Source: Desulfurella acetivorans A63 (GTDB lineage: Bacteria > Campylobacterota_A > Desulfurellia > Desulfurellales > Desulfurellaceae). From it: a DNA stretch of 64,000 bases. Under the pieces are notes generated by a model. The model worked only from the letters and a program-made list of their open reading frames with translations. It did no database searches and was not told the origin of the DNA. This document shows positions 8,648 through 17,179 of this stretch, piece by piece. Position 1 is the stretch's first letter; every line of letters begins with the position of its first letter. The DNA lies in contig CP007051.1 in assembly GCA_000517565.1 (NCBI GenBank), positions 581,039-645,038 on the forward strand, read 5' to 3'. Both the position numbers and the translations under genes were made by a program.

Positions 8648-10005
8648 TTAATTACTCCTTGAAGGAATCGGTATAAAAATGGCAAGGATATAAAAGTAAG
8701 TATTGATAGTGTAATATTTATTATGGGCACTAACGTAAAATTGCTTTCTTTTATAGCTTTTTTTCTTTGACCACTAAAAACCATATTTATAACTTTGTAA
8801 TTTATAAATAAAAAGCCACATCCAACAAAGGAAATTAATATTGATCCAATAAGCCAGCCATATAGGTCAATAGTTTTTGATAAAATTAGAAATTCTCCAA
8901 AAAAAATAGCAGAAGGCGGAGCACCAGTGACAGCTAAGCTACCAAAAAACAAAAATAAACCAGTGTGTGGCATAGTTTTAATTATGCCATTTATATCTTC
9001 AATTTTTTTGCTTTTATAATTATGCAGTATATTACCCGTGAGCATAAAAATACCAGATTTTGCAAATGCATGGGCAAATATCAAAACAATTGCACCAAAT
9101 AGAGCGTATGATCCCAAACTAATTCCAATCAATGCAAGTCCCATATTTTCAATCGAAGAATAAGCAAAAAGTCTCTTGTATAGTGTTTGGTTTAAACTCA
9201 TAATGCTTGCTGTAGCAACACTCAAAAAACCTAAAATAAAAGCGAATTCAGATAACAATATATTGTGATTTATCTGGAAAAGCCTTATAATTGGATACAG
9301 CGACACAGGTAGTAGTACTGCACTAAATATAGCACTAACTGGTGCTGGTGATTTGCCATGGGCGTCAGCAAGCCAAGTATTCATAGGAAAAATTCCAGCT
9401 TTTGTACCATAGCCTATAATTAAAAGTATTGCGCCTAATAAAAATAAACTACCTGTTGGTTTTATAGTAAGTAATTTGAATATTGATAGCGTATCGCAAG
9501 CAGAGTATAAAAATAATGTAGCAATAAGTGATATTACAAGACCCACAGAAACAATTATAATATAGCGCCATGCAGCTTCCAGTGCTGTAAAGTCATTTTC
9601 TACAGCAACAAGTAAAGCACTTGAAAATGTGGTTGCTTCTATGCCAACCCAAATAAGACCTAAATTGTTTAGTATTACACTGAAAAACATTGCTGCAACG
9701 AAAATATTTAAAAGCATGAAATATTGATAAACTTTTATAAAACGCTCTTTTATATTTGAAATGTACTCAATGGAAAAAATTACGACGCCAAAATATACAA
9801 TAGCTATCATTAAAGAAAATATTTTTGAAAGGTTATCTACATAAAAATAACTGCTTGAATAGTTTTTGCTAAACAAAATGAAAATAGAACTTATTAAACT
9901 CAATAAGCTTGTAAAAACAGATACAGTGCGTTCTTTTTTCCTAAATCCAATAAAGCAAAGTATAGAACCAATTGTAGCAAATAATGCTGGTAGCGTGTAA
10001 ATCAT
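8644..10005 (-). CDS. NuoN/HyfF-type antiporter subunit of the hydrogenase-like complex
   Basis: Protein of 453 aa and about 14 membrane helices, in the NuoL/M/N antiporter family. The conserved glutamate is in GIEATTFS and the lysine in GYGTKAGIFPMNTWL, followed by PAPVSAIFS. It overlaps both neighbours by 4 nt. It is the second antiporter-like subunit of the complex, so the assembly would have two antiporter channels plus the NuoH-like subunit. Confidence 0.88.
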   Translation of the reverse strand: MIYTLPALFATIGSILCFIGFRKKERTVSVFTSLLSLISSIFILFSKNYSSSYFYVDNLSKIFSLMIAIVYFGVVIFSIEYISNIKERFIKVYQYFMLLNIFVAAMFFSVILNNLGLIWVGIEATTFSSALLVAVENDFTALEAAWRYIIIVSVGLVISLIATLFLYSACDTLSIFKLLTIKPTGSLFLLGAILLIIGYGTKAGIFPMNTWLADAHGKSPAPVSAIFSAVLLPVSLYPIIRLFQINHNILLSEFAFILGFLSVATASIMSLNQTLYKRLFAYSSIENMGLALIGISLGSYALFGAIVLIFAHAFAKSGIFMLTGNILHNYKSKKIEDINGIIKTMPHTGLFLFFGSLAVTGAPPSAIFFGEFLILSKTIDLYGWLIGSILISFVGCGFLFINYKVINMVFSGQRKKAIKESNFTLVPIINITLSILTFISLPFLYRFLQGVIK

Positions 10006-10625
10006 CCGTATAGTTCCTCCTCTTTTTGGATATCTTCGTCACGAATTTTCATTAATATACCACCTATCATAACAATGCCTAAAATATCTAAAATAATCCC
10101 TGCTTCAACAATAAAAGGTAATCCGTTAAATAAAAAGGATAACAAGAACATAGAGTTTTCCATAACAAGGTATCCAATCAATTGAGCATATGCATTTGAT
10201 CGAGACATTATTAAGAAAGCACCTTGAAGCATAAGTGTAATAGGAATTGATATCAATGATTTACCAAATTCGAAAAATACTAGTGTGTATAAAATATAGC
10301 TAAAGATAGCAAGTAAAACTGATATTAAAATAGATAGACTAACGCTTACTTTGTGTTTATTTTCTCTTGCTCGAAATATTTGTTTGTTTATGGTATTTAT
10401 TAAGTAACGTGGGATAAAGATTGCTCTAGTCAGAATTGTTAAAATTGATAGAATTATAATTGAAATATTATTATTTAAAACACCAAAATACATCAAAAAA
10501 ATTCCTAAAATCCAGGATTGAATTGAGAATGTTTTGATATTGTTTGAAACATAATTTTGCCATTGCATAAAAATCGATAATGCTATTTCTATAAAACCAA
10601 TCAGTATAAATACATTATGTTGCAT
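10002..10625 (-). CDS. HyfE-like membrane subunit
   Basis: Protein of 207 aa with about six hydrophobic helices. Length and position between the NuoH-like and HyfF-like genes match HyfE (NuoK-related) of hydrogenase-4. It overlaps the next gene by 4 nt. Individual motifs are weak, so the call leans on gene order. Confidence 0.75.
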   Translation of the reverse strand: MQHNVFILIGFIEIALSIFMQWQNYVSNNIKTFSIQSWILGIFLMYFGVLNNNISIIILSILTILTRAIFIPRYLINTINKQIFRARENKHKVSVSLSILISVLLAIFSYILYTLVFFEFGKSLISIPITLMLQGAFLIMSRSNAYAQLIGYLVMENSMFLLSFLFNGLPFIVEAGIILDILGIVMIGGILMKIRDEDIQKEEELYG

Positions 10626-10628
10626 TTT

Positions 10629-11579
10629 TTATCCTCCGCTTGTTGTTATGTAAAATACAAGCATAGCCAATAGCGTAAAACTAAAAGCTATAGCTATATA
10701 ATCAAAGATTTTAAATAGTCTGTATTTTGAAACCATACTGTTAATAAATGCAAAGATTATAAGCAATATAATAATTTTAAAAAAATTGATAAACATATAA
10801 AAAAATATTGAAATCAAGCTTAATTTCATGGGAACAAAAAATGGCCATGTATAAACATTTAAAAAAACATTCATTAAAATAAATTGTTTAATATAGCTGC
10901 CCCATTTTAAGAGAGCTAATTCTCTGCCTGAATATTCATGAATTAATAAAGTATCAATTGAACCTAATTCATTTAAAGAGTTGCTTTCTATGGGTAGTTG
11001 TCCGATTTCAATAATTAAAACAAATAAAAATGCAAGAGCTATAAATAAATGCACTAAAGAATAATACCAGCTTGTTGAAGTTTGCATTATGTTGTTAATT
11101 ACATAAGGATTGTTGGTACCTGAAATAACACCAAGCATAATAAATATTAGCAAAATAACCGGTTCAGTAAATATTCCTATACTTGATGATCGTGATGCGC
11201 CTAAAATTGAATAATTATTTCTGGAATCAAGCGCAGAAAGTTTAATAAGGGTCGATGCAGCACCAAACACTAAGCCGCCACCAACAAAGTCAACAACAGG
11301 ACCAAATGTTAAAGGAAATGCGGTAATAATAGGCAACACCAAAGTTAAAAATAAATACATTGCAAAGCTCATATATGGTACATAAGCAAAAAATATTGAA
11401 GAGGATTCTGGGTAAATGCTTTGTTTTTTAAAATATTTAAATAGATTGTAATACTCTTGGAATATAGAGGGTCCCCCTCTTGAAGACAATCTTTCATTGA
11501 AAAAATTTAAAATTCCAATAGCTAAAGGAGATAGGATAATTACATACAACAATTGCGCAATACTTAAATAAAACAGCAT
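10629..11579 (-). CDS. NuoH/HyfC-type membrane subunit, first gene of the operon
   Basis: Protein of 316 aa and about eight membrane helices. The NuoH signature loop is present as RGGPSIFQEYYNLFKYF near residue 33. The IEIGQLPIES and LLIHEYSGRELALLKW blocks provide the acidic residues linking the quinone/hydrogenase side to the membrane arm. It lies ~65 nt downstream of the fluoride riboswitch. Ribosome-binding sequence is weak (GCGGGG). Confidence 0.88.
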   Translation of the reverse strand: MLFYLSIAQLLYVIILSPLAIGILNFFNERLSSRGGPSIFQEYYNLFKYFKKQSIYPESSSIFFAYVPYMSFAMYLFLTLVLPIITAFPLTFGPVVDFVGGGLVFGAASTLIKLSALDSRNNYSILGASRSSSIGIFTEPVILLIFIMLGVISGTNNPYVINNIMQTSTSWYYSLVHLFIALAFLFVLIIEIGQLPIESNSLNELGSIDTLLIHEYSGRELALLKWGSYIKQFILMNVFLNVYTWPFFVPMKLSLISIFFYMFINFFKIIILLIIFAFINSMVSKYRLFKIFDYIAIAFSFTLLAMLVFYITTSGG

Positions 11580-11645
11580 ATAAAACCCCGCATGTATTTT
11601 TTAAATAAAGAATATATGATTTTAATAATTAAAAATGACACCAAC

Positions 11646-11714
11646 AACCCCTACATAAATAATTTGTAGGAGTTATCAGCCTAGGTAGGCATTTTTGGCG
11701 AACTCCATCGCCAC
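11646..11714 (-). ncRNA. Fluoride riboswitch (crcB motif) with alternative hairpin
   Basis: The minus strand reads GTGGCGATGGAGTTCGCC, an A-rich linker, the hairpin GCCT-ACCT-AGGC, then TGATAACTCC. This follows the fluoride aptamer (GGCGATGGAGTTCGCC...GC-hairpin-GC...TGATnACTCC) almost base for base as I know it from the Bacillus cereus example. The 3' strand AACTCCTACA can instead pair with TGTAGGGGTT (hairpin 11646-11674, 10 bp with one G-T), giving mutually exclusive folds as in an intrinsic-terminator switch, though the following U-tract is imperfect. It faces the hydrogenase-like operon. Confidence 0.92.
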
Positions 11715-11723
11715 TTTTGTATT

Positions 11724-11751
11724 ATTTTAAATTTTTTATTCATTTTGTCAA
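11724..11751 (-). promoter_or_regulatory. Promoter of the riboswitch and hydrogenase-like operon
   Basis: -35 TTGACA at 11751-11746, 16-bp spacer and -10 TAAAAT at 11729-11724. The start would fall a few bases before the riboswitch aptamer at 11714. Confidence 0.7.
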
Positions 11752-11760
11752 GGCTAAAGC

Positions 11761-11789
11761 TTGAAAACACATTAAATTTGCTTTATTAT
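11761..11789 (+). promoter_or_regulatory. Promoter of the CLC gene
   Basis: -35 TTGAAA (11761-11766), 17-bp spacer, -10 TATTAT (11784-11789). The ATG at 11799 begins 10 nt on, so the mRNA would start at or within a few bases of the start codon. Confidence 0.6.
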
Positions 11790-11798
11790 AGCAAAAGA

Positions 11799-13009
11799 AT
11801 GAATATTTCAAGAATAATTAGGTTGAAACTTTATAAACTAACAAAAGATTTTGGTTATGTAATTTCAAATCAATCTTATTTTCTAAAATGGCTTATTTTA
11901 GGATCTATAGTTGGTGTAATTGCTGGTTTTGGTGCTTTAGTTTTTTATTATTCTATAAAACTTTCAGAAAGTTTCTTTTTACAATACTTGCTTGGCGCAA
12001 AATTGCCGCTACCAAAAGGCGAAAATTTAAGTGAAACTTTTGCAATAAAACGTGCATATTTGATACCATTTGTAGTAGCTTTTGGAGGTTTGATTTCAGG
12101 TTATTTAATTTTTAAATTTGCACCAGAAGCAGAAGGACATGGCACAGATGCAGCAATTGATGCTTATCATAATAAACAAGGTAACATTAGACCGCGCGTG
12201 ATTTTTTTAAAAACTATAGCTTCTGCTATAACAATAGGCTCAGGTGGATCAGCTGGTAGGGAAGGGCCGACTGCTTTGATTTCGGCTGGCATCGGGTCTT
12301 TAATTGGCAAAATTCTACACCTTAATGTTCAAGATAAGAGAAAAATTGTAGCAATTGGTATTGGTGCAGGGATTGGTACAATTTTTAAAGCACCAATAGG
12401 TGGTGCAATTTTAGCTGCTGAGGTTCTTTATAAAAGAGATTTGCAGTCTGAAGTAATTTATCCAGCTATTGTAGCAAGCGCGATAGGTTACTCTATATTT
12501 GGAAGTTTTGTAGGGTTTGAGCCTATTTTTGGGTTTTATAAATCGCCATTTAACCCATTAAGGTTGCCGTTTTATATTATTTTAGGTGTTGTGTGTGGAT
12601 ATTTAGCTATTGTTTACCCAAAAACATTTTATTATGTAAAAGAAAAATTTGCAAAACTTAATATAAATAACATTTACAAACCAGCAATCGGTGCATTTAT
12701 AAGTGGCTTAATTTCTCTTATTTTTCCTGAAGTAATAGGCGTTGGTTATGGGTGGATTCAGTTACTTATAGATGGGAAATTTAACGTATTGCCAACACTT
12801 GGTTTACCAGTTTTGTTAATTTTTTTAATAATGCCTTATCGGCTACAATTTCTACGACACTTGAAGATGCATGGAAACTTATGAGTGCAAATAAAACCAC
12901 ATGGCTACCTGTTGTTGAAGATTCTATGTTTCTTGGCATTGTTAGTTTTGCTGATATATCTGATATTTACAGCAAAAAGCTTAAGGAATTAAATTTGGAT
13001 AACAAATGA
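11799..13009 (+). pseudogene. Disrupted CLC chloride-channel gene with remnant of C-terminal CBS domain
   Basis: From the ATG at 11799 the reading frame encodes helices A to about M of a CLC channel: GHGTDAAI, GREGPTA with the gating Glu, and IFKAPIGGAILAAEV. It then stops at 12884 after the sense is lost near 12830. In another frame from about 12827 to 13009 runs an intact end of a CBS domain (TTLEDAWKLMSANKTTW, then WLPVVEDSMFLGIVSFADI). The last CLC helices, including the GxFxP region, and the first CBS repeat are missing, so an internal deletion plus frame change has occurred. The CBS stop overlaps the next gene as ATGA, a relic of coupling. Confidence 0.85.
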
Positions 13010-13980
13010 ACGATTTTGTTTTTACTGGTAAAATAAGCATTAATGCATTTTGTTCTCATAATACATATTGGAAGAGTGCGTGCAGTAAATGTATAGAGGT
13101 ATGCCCATTCGAAGCTTTAGCTATTGATTTTGAGAATAATGTTGTGGTTGGTGATTGTATTGGCTGTGGTGTGTGTTATAGTGCCTGCGAAAACGATGCT
13201 ATAGAATTAAACCGAAATTTGGATATAGATATTATAAAGAATGTTACAGAGCCTTCATTTGGCTGTATTTTTGCTAAAGGTGATAACAAAATATCATGTA
13301 TTTCGAGGTTAGGTGAAAATTTGATTGTGTATTTTGTATTGAAATTTGGCTATATTAATATTTTTAAAGGAAATTGCGAAAAGTGCAAATTTAAAATGTC
13401 ACTTGAGGTTTTTGAAAAAAATTTAAAAAAAACCCAGGAAATTTTAAAAGCACTTGATATAAGTTTTGATGCAGTAAAAATTGAGCAGTCCAGTTTGGAT
13501 AAGCCTTTTGAGCCAAATTTTGGTATTTCCAGAAGAGATGTCTTTAAAATTAAAGAAAGAGTACCTAAAAGAGACTTTTTGATTGAGCTTATTAAAGAAA
13601 ATATAAAACAAAGTGCAGAATATATTGGCACAATAAGGCTTTCAATAAATGAAATTTGTGATTTTTGTTCAATTTGTGAGTCAGTTTGTCCAAAAGGTGC
13701 AATTATTATAGAAAAACGCGAAACTGCTGCTATTTACTTTAACCCATCGCTGTGCAGTGCTTGTAAAAATTGCATTGATGCATGTCCAAAAAATGCTATT
13801 ACTGCAAAAAAAGCTTTTGTAGAAGATTTAATACCAAAAGCATTAAAGCTTTTTGAAAAACCTAAAAAAATTTGTTCTTGTGGCAATGTTTACTATACTG
13901 ATGAAGAAATTTGCCCAGAGTGCGAGATAAAAAATAAAAAAAGACAGGAATTGCTAAGCTACATAAAGGATTTATTTTGA
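13006..13980 (+). CDS. Multi-cluster ferredoxin-type protein with C-terminal zinc ribbon
   Basis: Protein of 324 aa. The N-terminal pair of 4Fe-4S motifs is CSKCIEVCP and CIGCGVCYSACE. A middle segment with scattered cysteines (CEKCKFK) follows, then a second ferredoxin pair CDFCSICESVCP and CSACKNCIDACP, and a C-terminal CSCGN...CPEC zinc ribbon. It is cytoplasmic, with no signal. It could shuttle electrons to an unknown partner; the specific role is not recognised. It was coupled to the now broken CLC gene, and its end overlaps the convergent STT3 gene by 9 nt. Confidence 0.75.
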   Translation: MNDFVFTGKISINAFCSHNTYWKSACSKCIEVCPFEALAIDFENNVVVGDCIGCGVCYSACENDAIELNRNLDIDIIKNVTEPSFGCIFAKGDNKISCISRLGENLIVYFVLKFGYINIFKGNCEKCKFKMSLEVFEKNLKKTQEILKALDISFDAVKIEQSSLDKPFEPNFGISRRDVFKIKERVPKRDFLIELIKENIKQSAEYIGTIRLSINEICDFCSICESVCPKGAIIIEKRETAAIYFNPSLCSACKNCIDACPKNAITAKKAFVEDLIPKALKLFEKPKKICSCGNVYYTDEEICPECEIKNKKRQELLSYIKDLF

Positions 13981-16005
13981 TAATTGTTTGGGTTCTTTGT
14001 TTACTTTGTATAAAACCATTGTAGGAAAATTATCAAAGACTAACTCAAAATACTCTGGATCATAGTTTCTTAAAATATACATTTGGTTAAACATTGAGTA
14101 AAATGGTTGTTTTTGCAGAATGTAAACATTTATTTTTGAGTTTTTAAGATAAACTACATCAATATGCAAACCGTCACTATCAAGACTTTTAATAGTTAGT
14201 TTTTTGTCTTTATAAATGGCAAGTGTATTGATATTAAGTTTTAAAGATGGGGTTTTTAAGTACATTTTTTTTATATTTATTTCATTTAGTCCACAGAAAA
14301 CTGTATCTTCTGATTTTTTTTTGCAATCTCCAAGTTGCCCAATTGGCTCAAAAATACCTTTTTTCTTTTTAAAATCCCATGTTCCAAAATAGTTTATCCA
14401 ACCAAATTTGCCAATTTCATCACCAGTAAATGCAAAGTATGTAGGCCTTTTAAGTGGTGCGTTAAACTTTCCTTCAAATATTTTGTCTCTAATTTCCTGA
14501 GGGGTATTTTTTTCTTTTAGTAATTTTTCTATGCCTGTATTGCCAATATTTGATATAGCACTTATTGTATTGTACGCAATTTCTGGGTTTGAATCAGAAT
14601 AACTTGTAGCTATAAAGTAAGTTTTTGGGTATATCTGTGATTGCCCATCGTGAAAAGTGGCTCTATTTGCAAGAAATTCTATAGCAGTACCGTAATCCCA
14701 CCATGTCCAGATTACAGACGACTTTGGCGTAATTTTATTCAAATTAACGAAATCTGCATAAAGCTGTGGCGTAATTTTAGGTTCTGCAATTACTATGTTT
14801 GGTGCAAGAGGAATTATTGTCAATACAATAGCCATAATACTTGCAACAACATTTTTTACATTATTGATTTTTTTTATATTCAATTTTACTAACATATCAA
14901 ACAAATAACCAAACCCTAATCCTAAAAAAGGCGCAAGATACATAGCAAATCTTTCAGCACCTTTAAAAGACATCAAACCTATAAAAAATAATGGTAAAAA
15001 AACCATGAATTTTCTAAAATTCATTATTAAAAACAGTGCCAAACCAACAAGTGATGCCAAAAAAACTATAAAATTTCCACTTGTTAGCTGTGATAGATAA
15101 TGTAAATTAACGCGTGCGGCTTCTGCGATAGATACAAATACATTTGGAAAAACGCCCATTGTAGGTTTAAAGAAATCAATCAAATAAACATTAATTAAAA
15201 AAATAGCATTGTGTATACCCATATATAGTATGATTGGGTTTGTGCTTATTAGAAAAAGAATACTTTCTTTCCAGCGTTTTTTATAAACATTTGGGTCAAA
15301 TATATGAAAAAATTTATCAGTTTTTTGAGTAAAACCAAACGAGAGTATATACACAATGGCAAACGCTAATATTATGCCTTCGTGCATATACCACCAGTAA
15401 TAAAGTTGCGCAAAAATACCAGCTATAATTGCATAAAGGTAGCTTTTTTTAGGTTGCCTAAACTGGCTTAAATACAAAAAATATCCAATTGCCAGTGGAA
15501 AAAATAAATTCATACAATCTGGCCTTAGTCTTGCAATTAATGTTCGTGCTATATAAATTAAAGACAAAACACCCGTTACAGAAGAGCTGAAAGCTGCCAA
15601 AGGATAACCCAAATCCATTAGATAAAAAACAAGCGGTATAACAAAAAGTACTGCAAGTATAGGTACCATATAAACAGACAAATTTTGAATTGAAACATGT
15701 AGTAATTTTGAAAGTTCAGCACTTAAAAAGCTTATCATAAAAATTACAGGCGGAAATGTAGCTATTTTATCTGGATAGAATCTTAGAGGATCTTGCTTTA
15801 ACGGTTTATATAAGCCTTCATTAAAAGCTTTTGCATAGTAAGAATAGTAGAATGCATCGTATTCAGTATATAATGCATTCCCTTTGTAGTAGTATTTGGA
15901 AGGGTTCTGGTTCCAAACATACAAACTATAGAACCTGTATGCAAGACCAAGTGAAATGGCTATACATATTATTAAAAGCGAAATTAAAACTTTTTTTCTA
16001 CTCAA
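13972..16005 (-). CDS. Oligosaccharyltransferase STT3/PglB-type
   Basis: Protein of 677 aa that transfers lipid-linked glycan to Asn of exported proteins. There are about 11-13 N-terminal membrane helices. The acidic ExD in EYDAFYY (Asp50) is the metal/catalytic loop, and the periplasmic domain carries WWDYG (435-439), which recognises the sequon Ser/Thr. TTG start at 16005 with AGGAAG 6 nt upstream. No pgl glycan genes are adjacent. It is close in size to Campylobacter PglB (~713) and also to archaeal AglB. Confidence 0.9.
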   Translation of the reverse strand: MSRKKVLISLLIICIAISLGLAYRFYSLYVWNQNPSKYYYKGNALYTEYDAFYYSYYAKAFNEGLYKPLKQDPLRFYPDKIATFPPVIFMISFLSAELSKLLHVSIQNLSVYMVPILAVLFVIPLVFYLMDLGYPLAAFSSSVTGVLSLIYIARTLIARLRPDCMNLFFPLAIGYFLYLSQFRQPKKSYLYAIIAGIFAQLYYWWYMHEGIILAFAIVYILSFGFTQKTDKFFHIFDPNVYKKRWKESILFLISTNPIILYMGIHNAIFLINVYLIDFFKPTMGVFPNVFVSIAEAARVNLHYLSQLTSGNFIVFLASLVGLALFLIMNFRKFMVFLPLFFIGLMSFKGAERFAMYLAPFLGLGFGYLFDMLVKLNIKKINNVKNVVASIMAIVLTIIPLAPNIVIAEPKITPQLYADFVNLNKITPKSSVIWTWWDYGTAIEFLANRATFHDGQSQIYPKTYFIATSYSDSNPEIAYNTISAISNIGNTGIEKLLKEKNTPQEIRDKIFEGKFNAPLKRPTYFAFTGDEIGKFGWINYFGTWDFKKKKGIFEPIGQLGDCKKKSEDTVFCGLNEINIKKMYLKTPSLKLNINTLAIYKDKKLTIKSLDSDGLHIDVVYLKNSKINVYILQKQPFYSMFNQMYILRNYDPEYFELVFDNFPTMVLYKVNKEPKQLSK

Positions 16006-16028
16006 CTTAAACTTCCTAAAAAAACTTA

Positions 16029-16055
16029 TTGCATTTTATATGATAATTGTATAAA
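16029..16055 (+). promoter_or_regulatory. Possible promoter of the geranylgeranyl-reductase/atp operon
   Basis: -35-like TTGCAT (16029-16034) and -10 TATAAA (16050-16055) with a short 15-bp spacer. The ATG at 16064 lies 8 nt after the -10 with no ribosome-binding site, as for other operon-first genes in the window. Confidence 0.4.
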
Positions 16056-16063
16056 AATCAATT

Positions 16064-17119
16064 ATGTTTTATGATTGCGTGGTAGTTGGGGCAGGACCAG
16101 CTGGGTCGACTGCTGCTAAAATTTTATCCAGTTTTGGCTACAGGGTTCTGATAATTGATTCAAAGATTTTTCCGCGAGAAAAATTATGTGGTGGATGCGT
16201 ATCGGCAAAAATAATTGATTATATACCCCAGATAAATAGTTTGGCAAAAGCCAGTACAAATAAAGCCATCTTAAGCTACAAAAAAACCGCTTGTTTAGAA
16301 ATAGAATCGAAAGACCCCTTTGCATACTTTGTTGAAAGAAAAACTTTTGATAAATATCTGCTTGATAGCGCACTTGAAAATGGTTGCGAGTTTAGAAATG
16401 AAAAATTGTTATCTTTAAGTTATAATGATTCTGGCATCGAAGTTTTTACAAATGCCAACAACTATAAAACAATATACTTAATTGGGGCAGATGGAGCAAA
16501 TTCAATAGTTAGAAAAATTTTACACATAAAGCCAAAATTTTTAGTAAAAACCCTACAGGTAGAAACAATTTATTACAATGATTCTAATGTCAATATTGAC
16601 ATAGGTTTTAAAGGATTAAATTATTACTGGAATTTTCCTCAAAATGGTGTTTGGGGTATTGCTTCAATAAAAAAAAATATTAATAAACTTTTTTTTAAGT
16701 ACTATGGAAACGATATGCTTATCAATCCAAAAGGCTATTTTATTCCAATAGCTTTTTCCAAAAAAAATTTAGGTAAAAAAAATATACTGCTTGTTGGCGA
16801 TGCTGCATGTTTGGCAGACCCTTTTAGTCTAGAAGGTATATACAATGCAATTTTTAGTGCACATCTGGCTTCTGCTTCTATTTTAAGTTATCCTAAAAAC
16901 CCTTGTCAGGCTTATAGCGCTTTAGCTGATAAAATTTTAGAAGAAAATAAATATAGCTACTTTATATCAAAAATTGTTTTAAATTTTCCATATTTCTCTT
17001 TTTTTCAATTGTCAAAGGGTAATGAAAACGCTTTAGCTGATTATTTGACTGGTAAAAAAAGTTCCAAAGAATTATTTTGGTTACTTTTAAAAAGTTTATA
17101 TCAAAAAACGATTAAATAA
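16064..17119 (+). CDS. Geranylgeranyl-reductase-family FAD oxidoreductase
   Basis: Protein of 351 aa. The FAD-binding GxGPAGS motif is at residues 9-15. KLCGGCVSAKI is typical of the family. The second FAD motif VGDAACLADPFSLEGIYNA is at ~245-265. These enzymes saturate isoprenoid chains, for example of menaquinone or glycolipids; the substrate here is inferred only. It begins the strand leading into the ATP synthase genes (60 nt gap). Confidence 0.83.
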   Translation: MFYDCVVVGAGPAGSTAAKILSSFGYRVLIIDSKIFPREKLCGGCVSAKIIDYIPQINSLAKASTNKAILSYKKTACLEIESKDPFAYFVERKTFDKYLLDSALENGCEFRNEKLLSLSYNDSGIEVFTNANNYKTIYLIGADGANSIVRKILHIKPKFLVKTLQVETIYYNDSNVNIDIGFKGLNYYWNFPQNGVWGIASIKKNINKLFFKYYGNDMLINPKGYFIPIAFSKKNLGKKNILLVGDAACLADPFSLEGIYNAIFSAHLASASILSYPKNPCQAYSALADKILEENKYSYFISKIVLNFPYFSFFQLSKGNENALADYLTGKKSSKELFWLLLKSLYQKTIK

Positions 17120-17179
17120 CAATTGACTTTTTTTTTTAAATTTGGTAACCTATCGCAGATTTTTGATAAGGAGGTGCGC

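Noticed and set aside
5109-11579. Energy-conserving NiFe hydrogenase or formate hydrogenlyase
   Set aside because: Gene order fits, but three of four Ni cysteines and the visible Fe-S ligands are absent and no Fe-S subunit is present, so hydrogen chemistry cannot be supported.
11646-11714. Reading the riboswitch as a leader of the plus-strand CLC gene
   Set aside because: The aptamer matches only on the minus strand, and the CLC gene has its own promoter at 11761-11789 downstream of it.
11745-11799. CLC start at TTG 11745
   Set aside because: That codon overlaps the -35 of the opposite promoter and adds an unlikely lead; the promoter at 11761-11789 points to ATG 11799.
11580-11800. Prophage or transposon around the CLC deletion
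   Set aside because: No transposase, integrase, target duplication or terminal inverted repeat is seen nearby.
12879-13009. Independent small gene from ATG 12879
   Set aside because: The residues are the end of a CBS domain that continues upstream in the same frame, so this is a gene remnant rather than a new gene.
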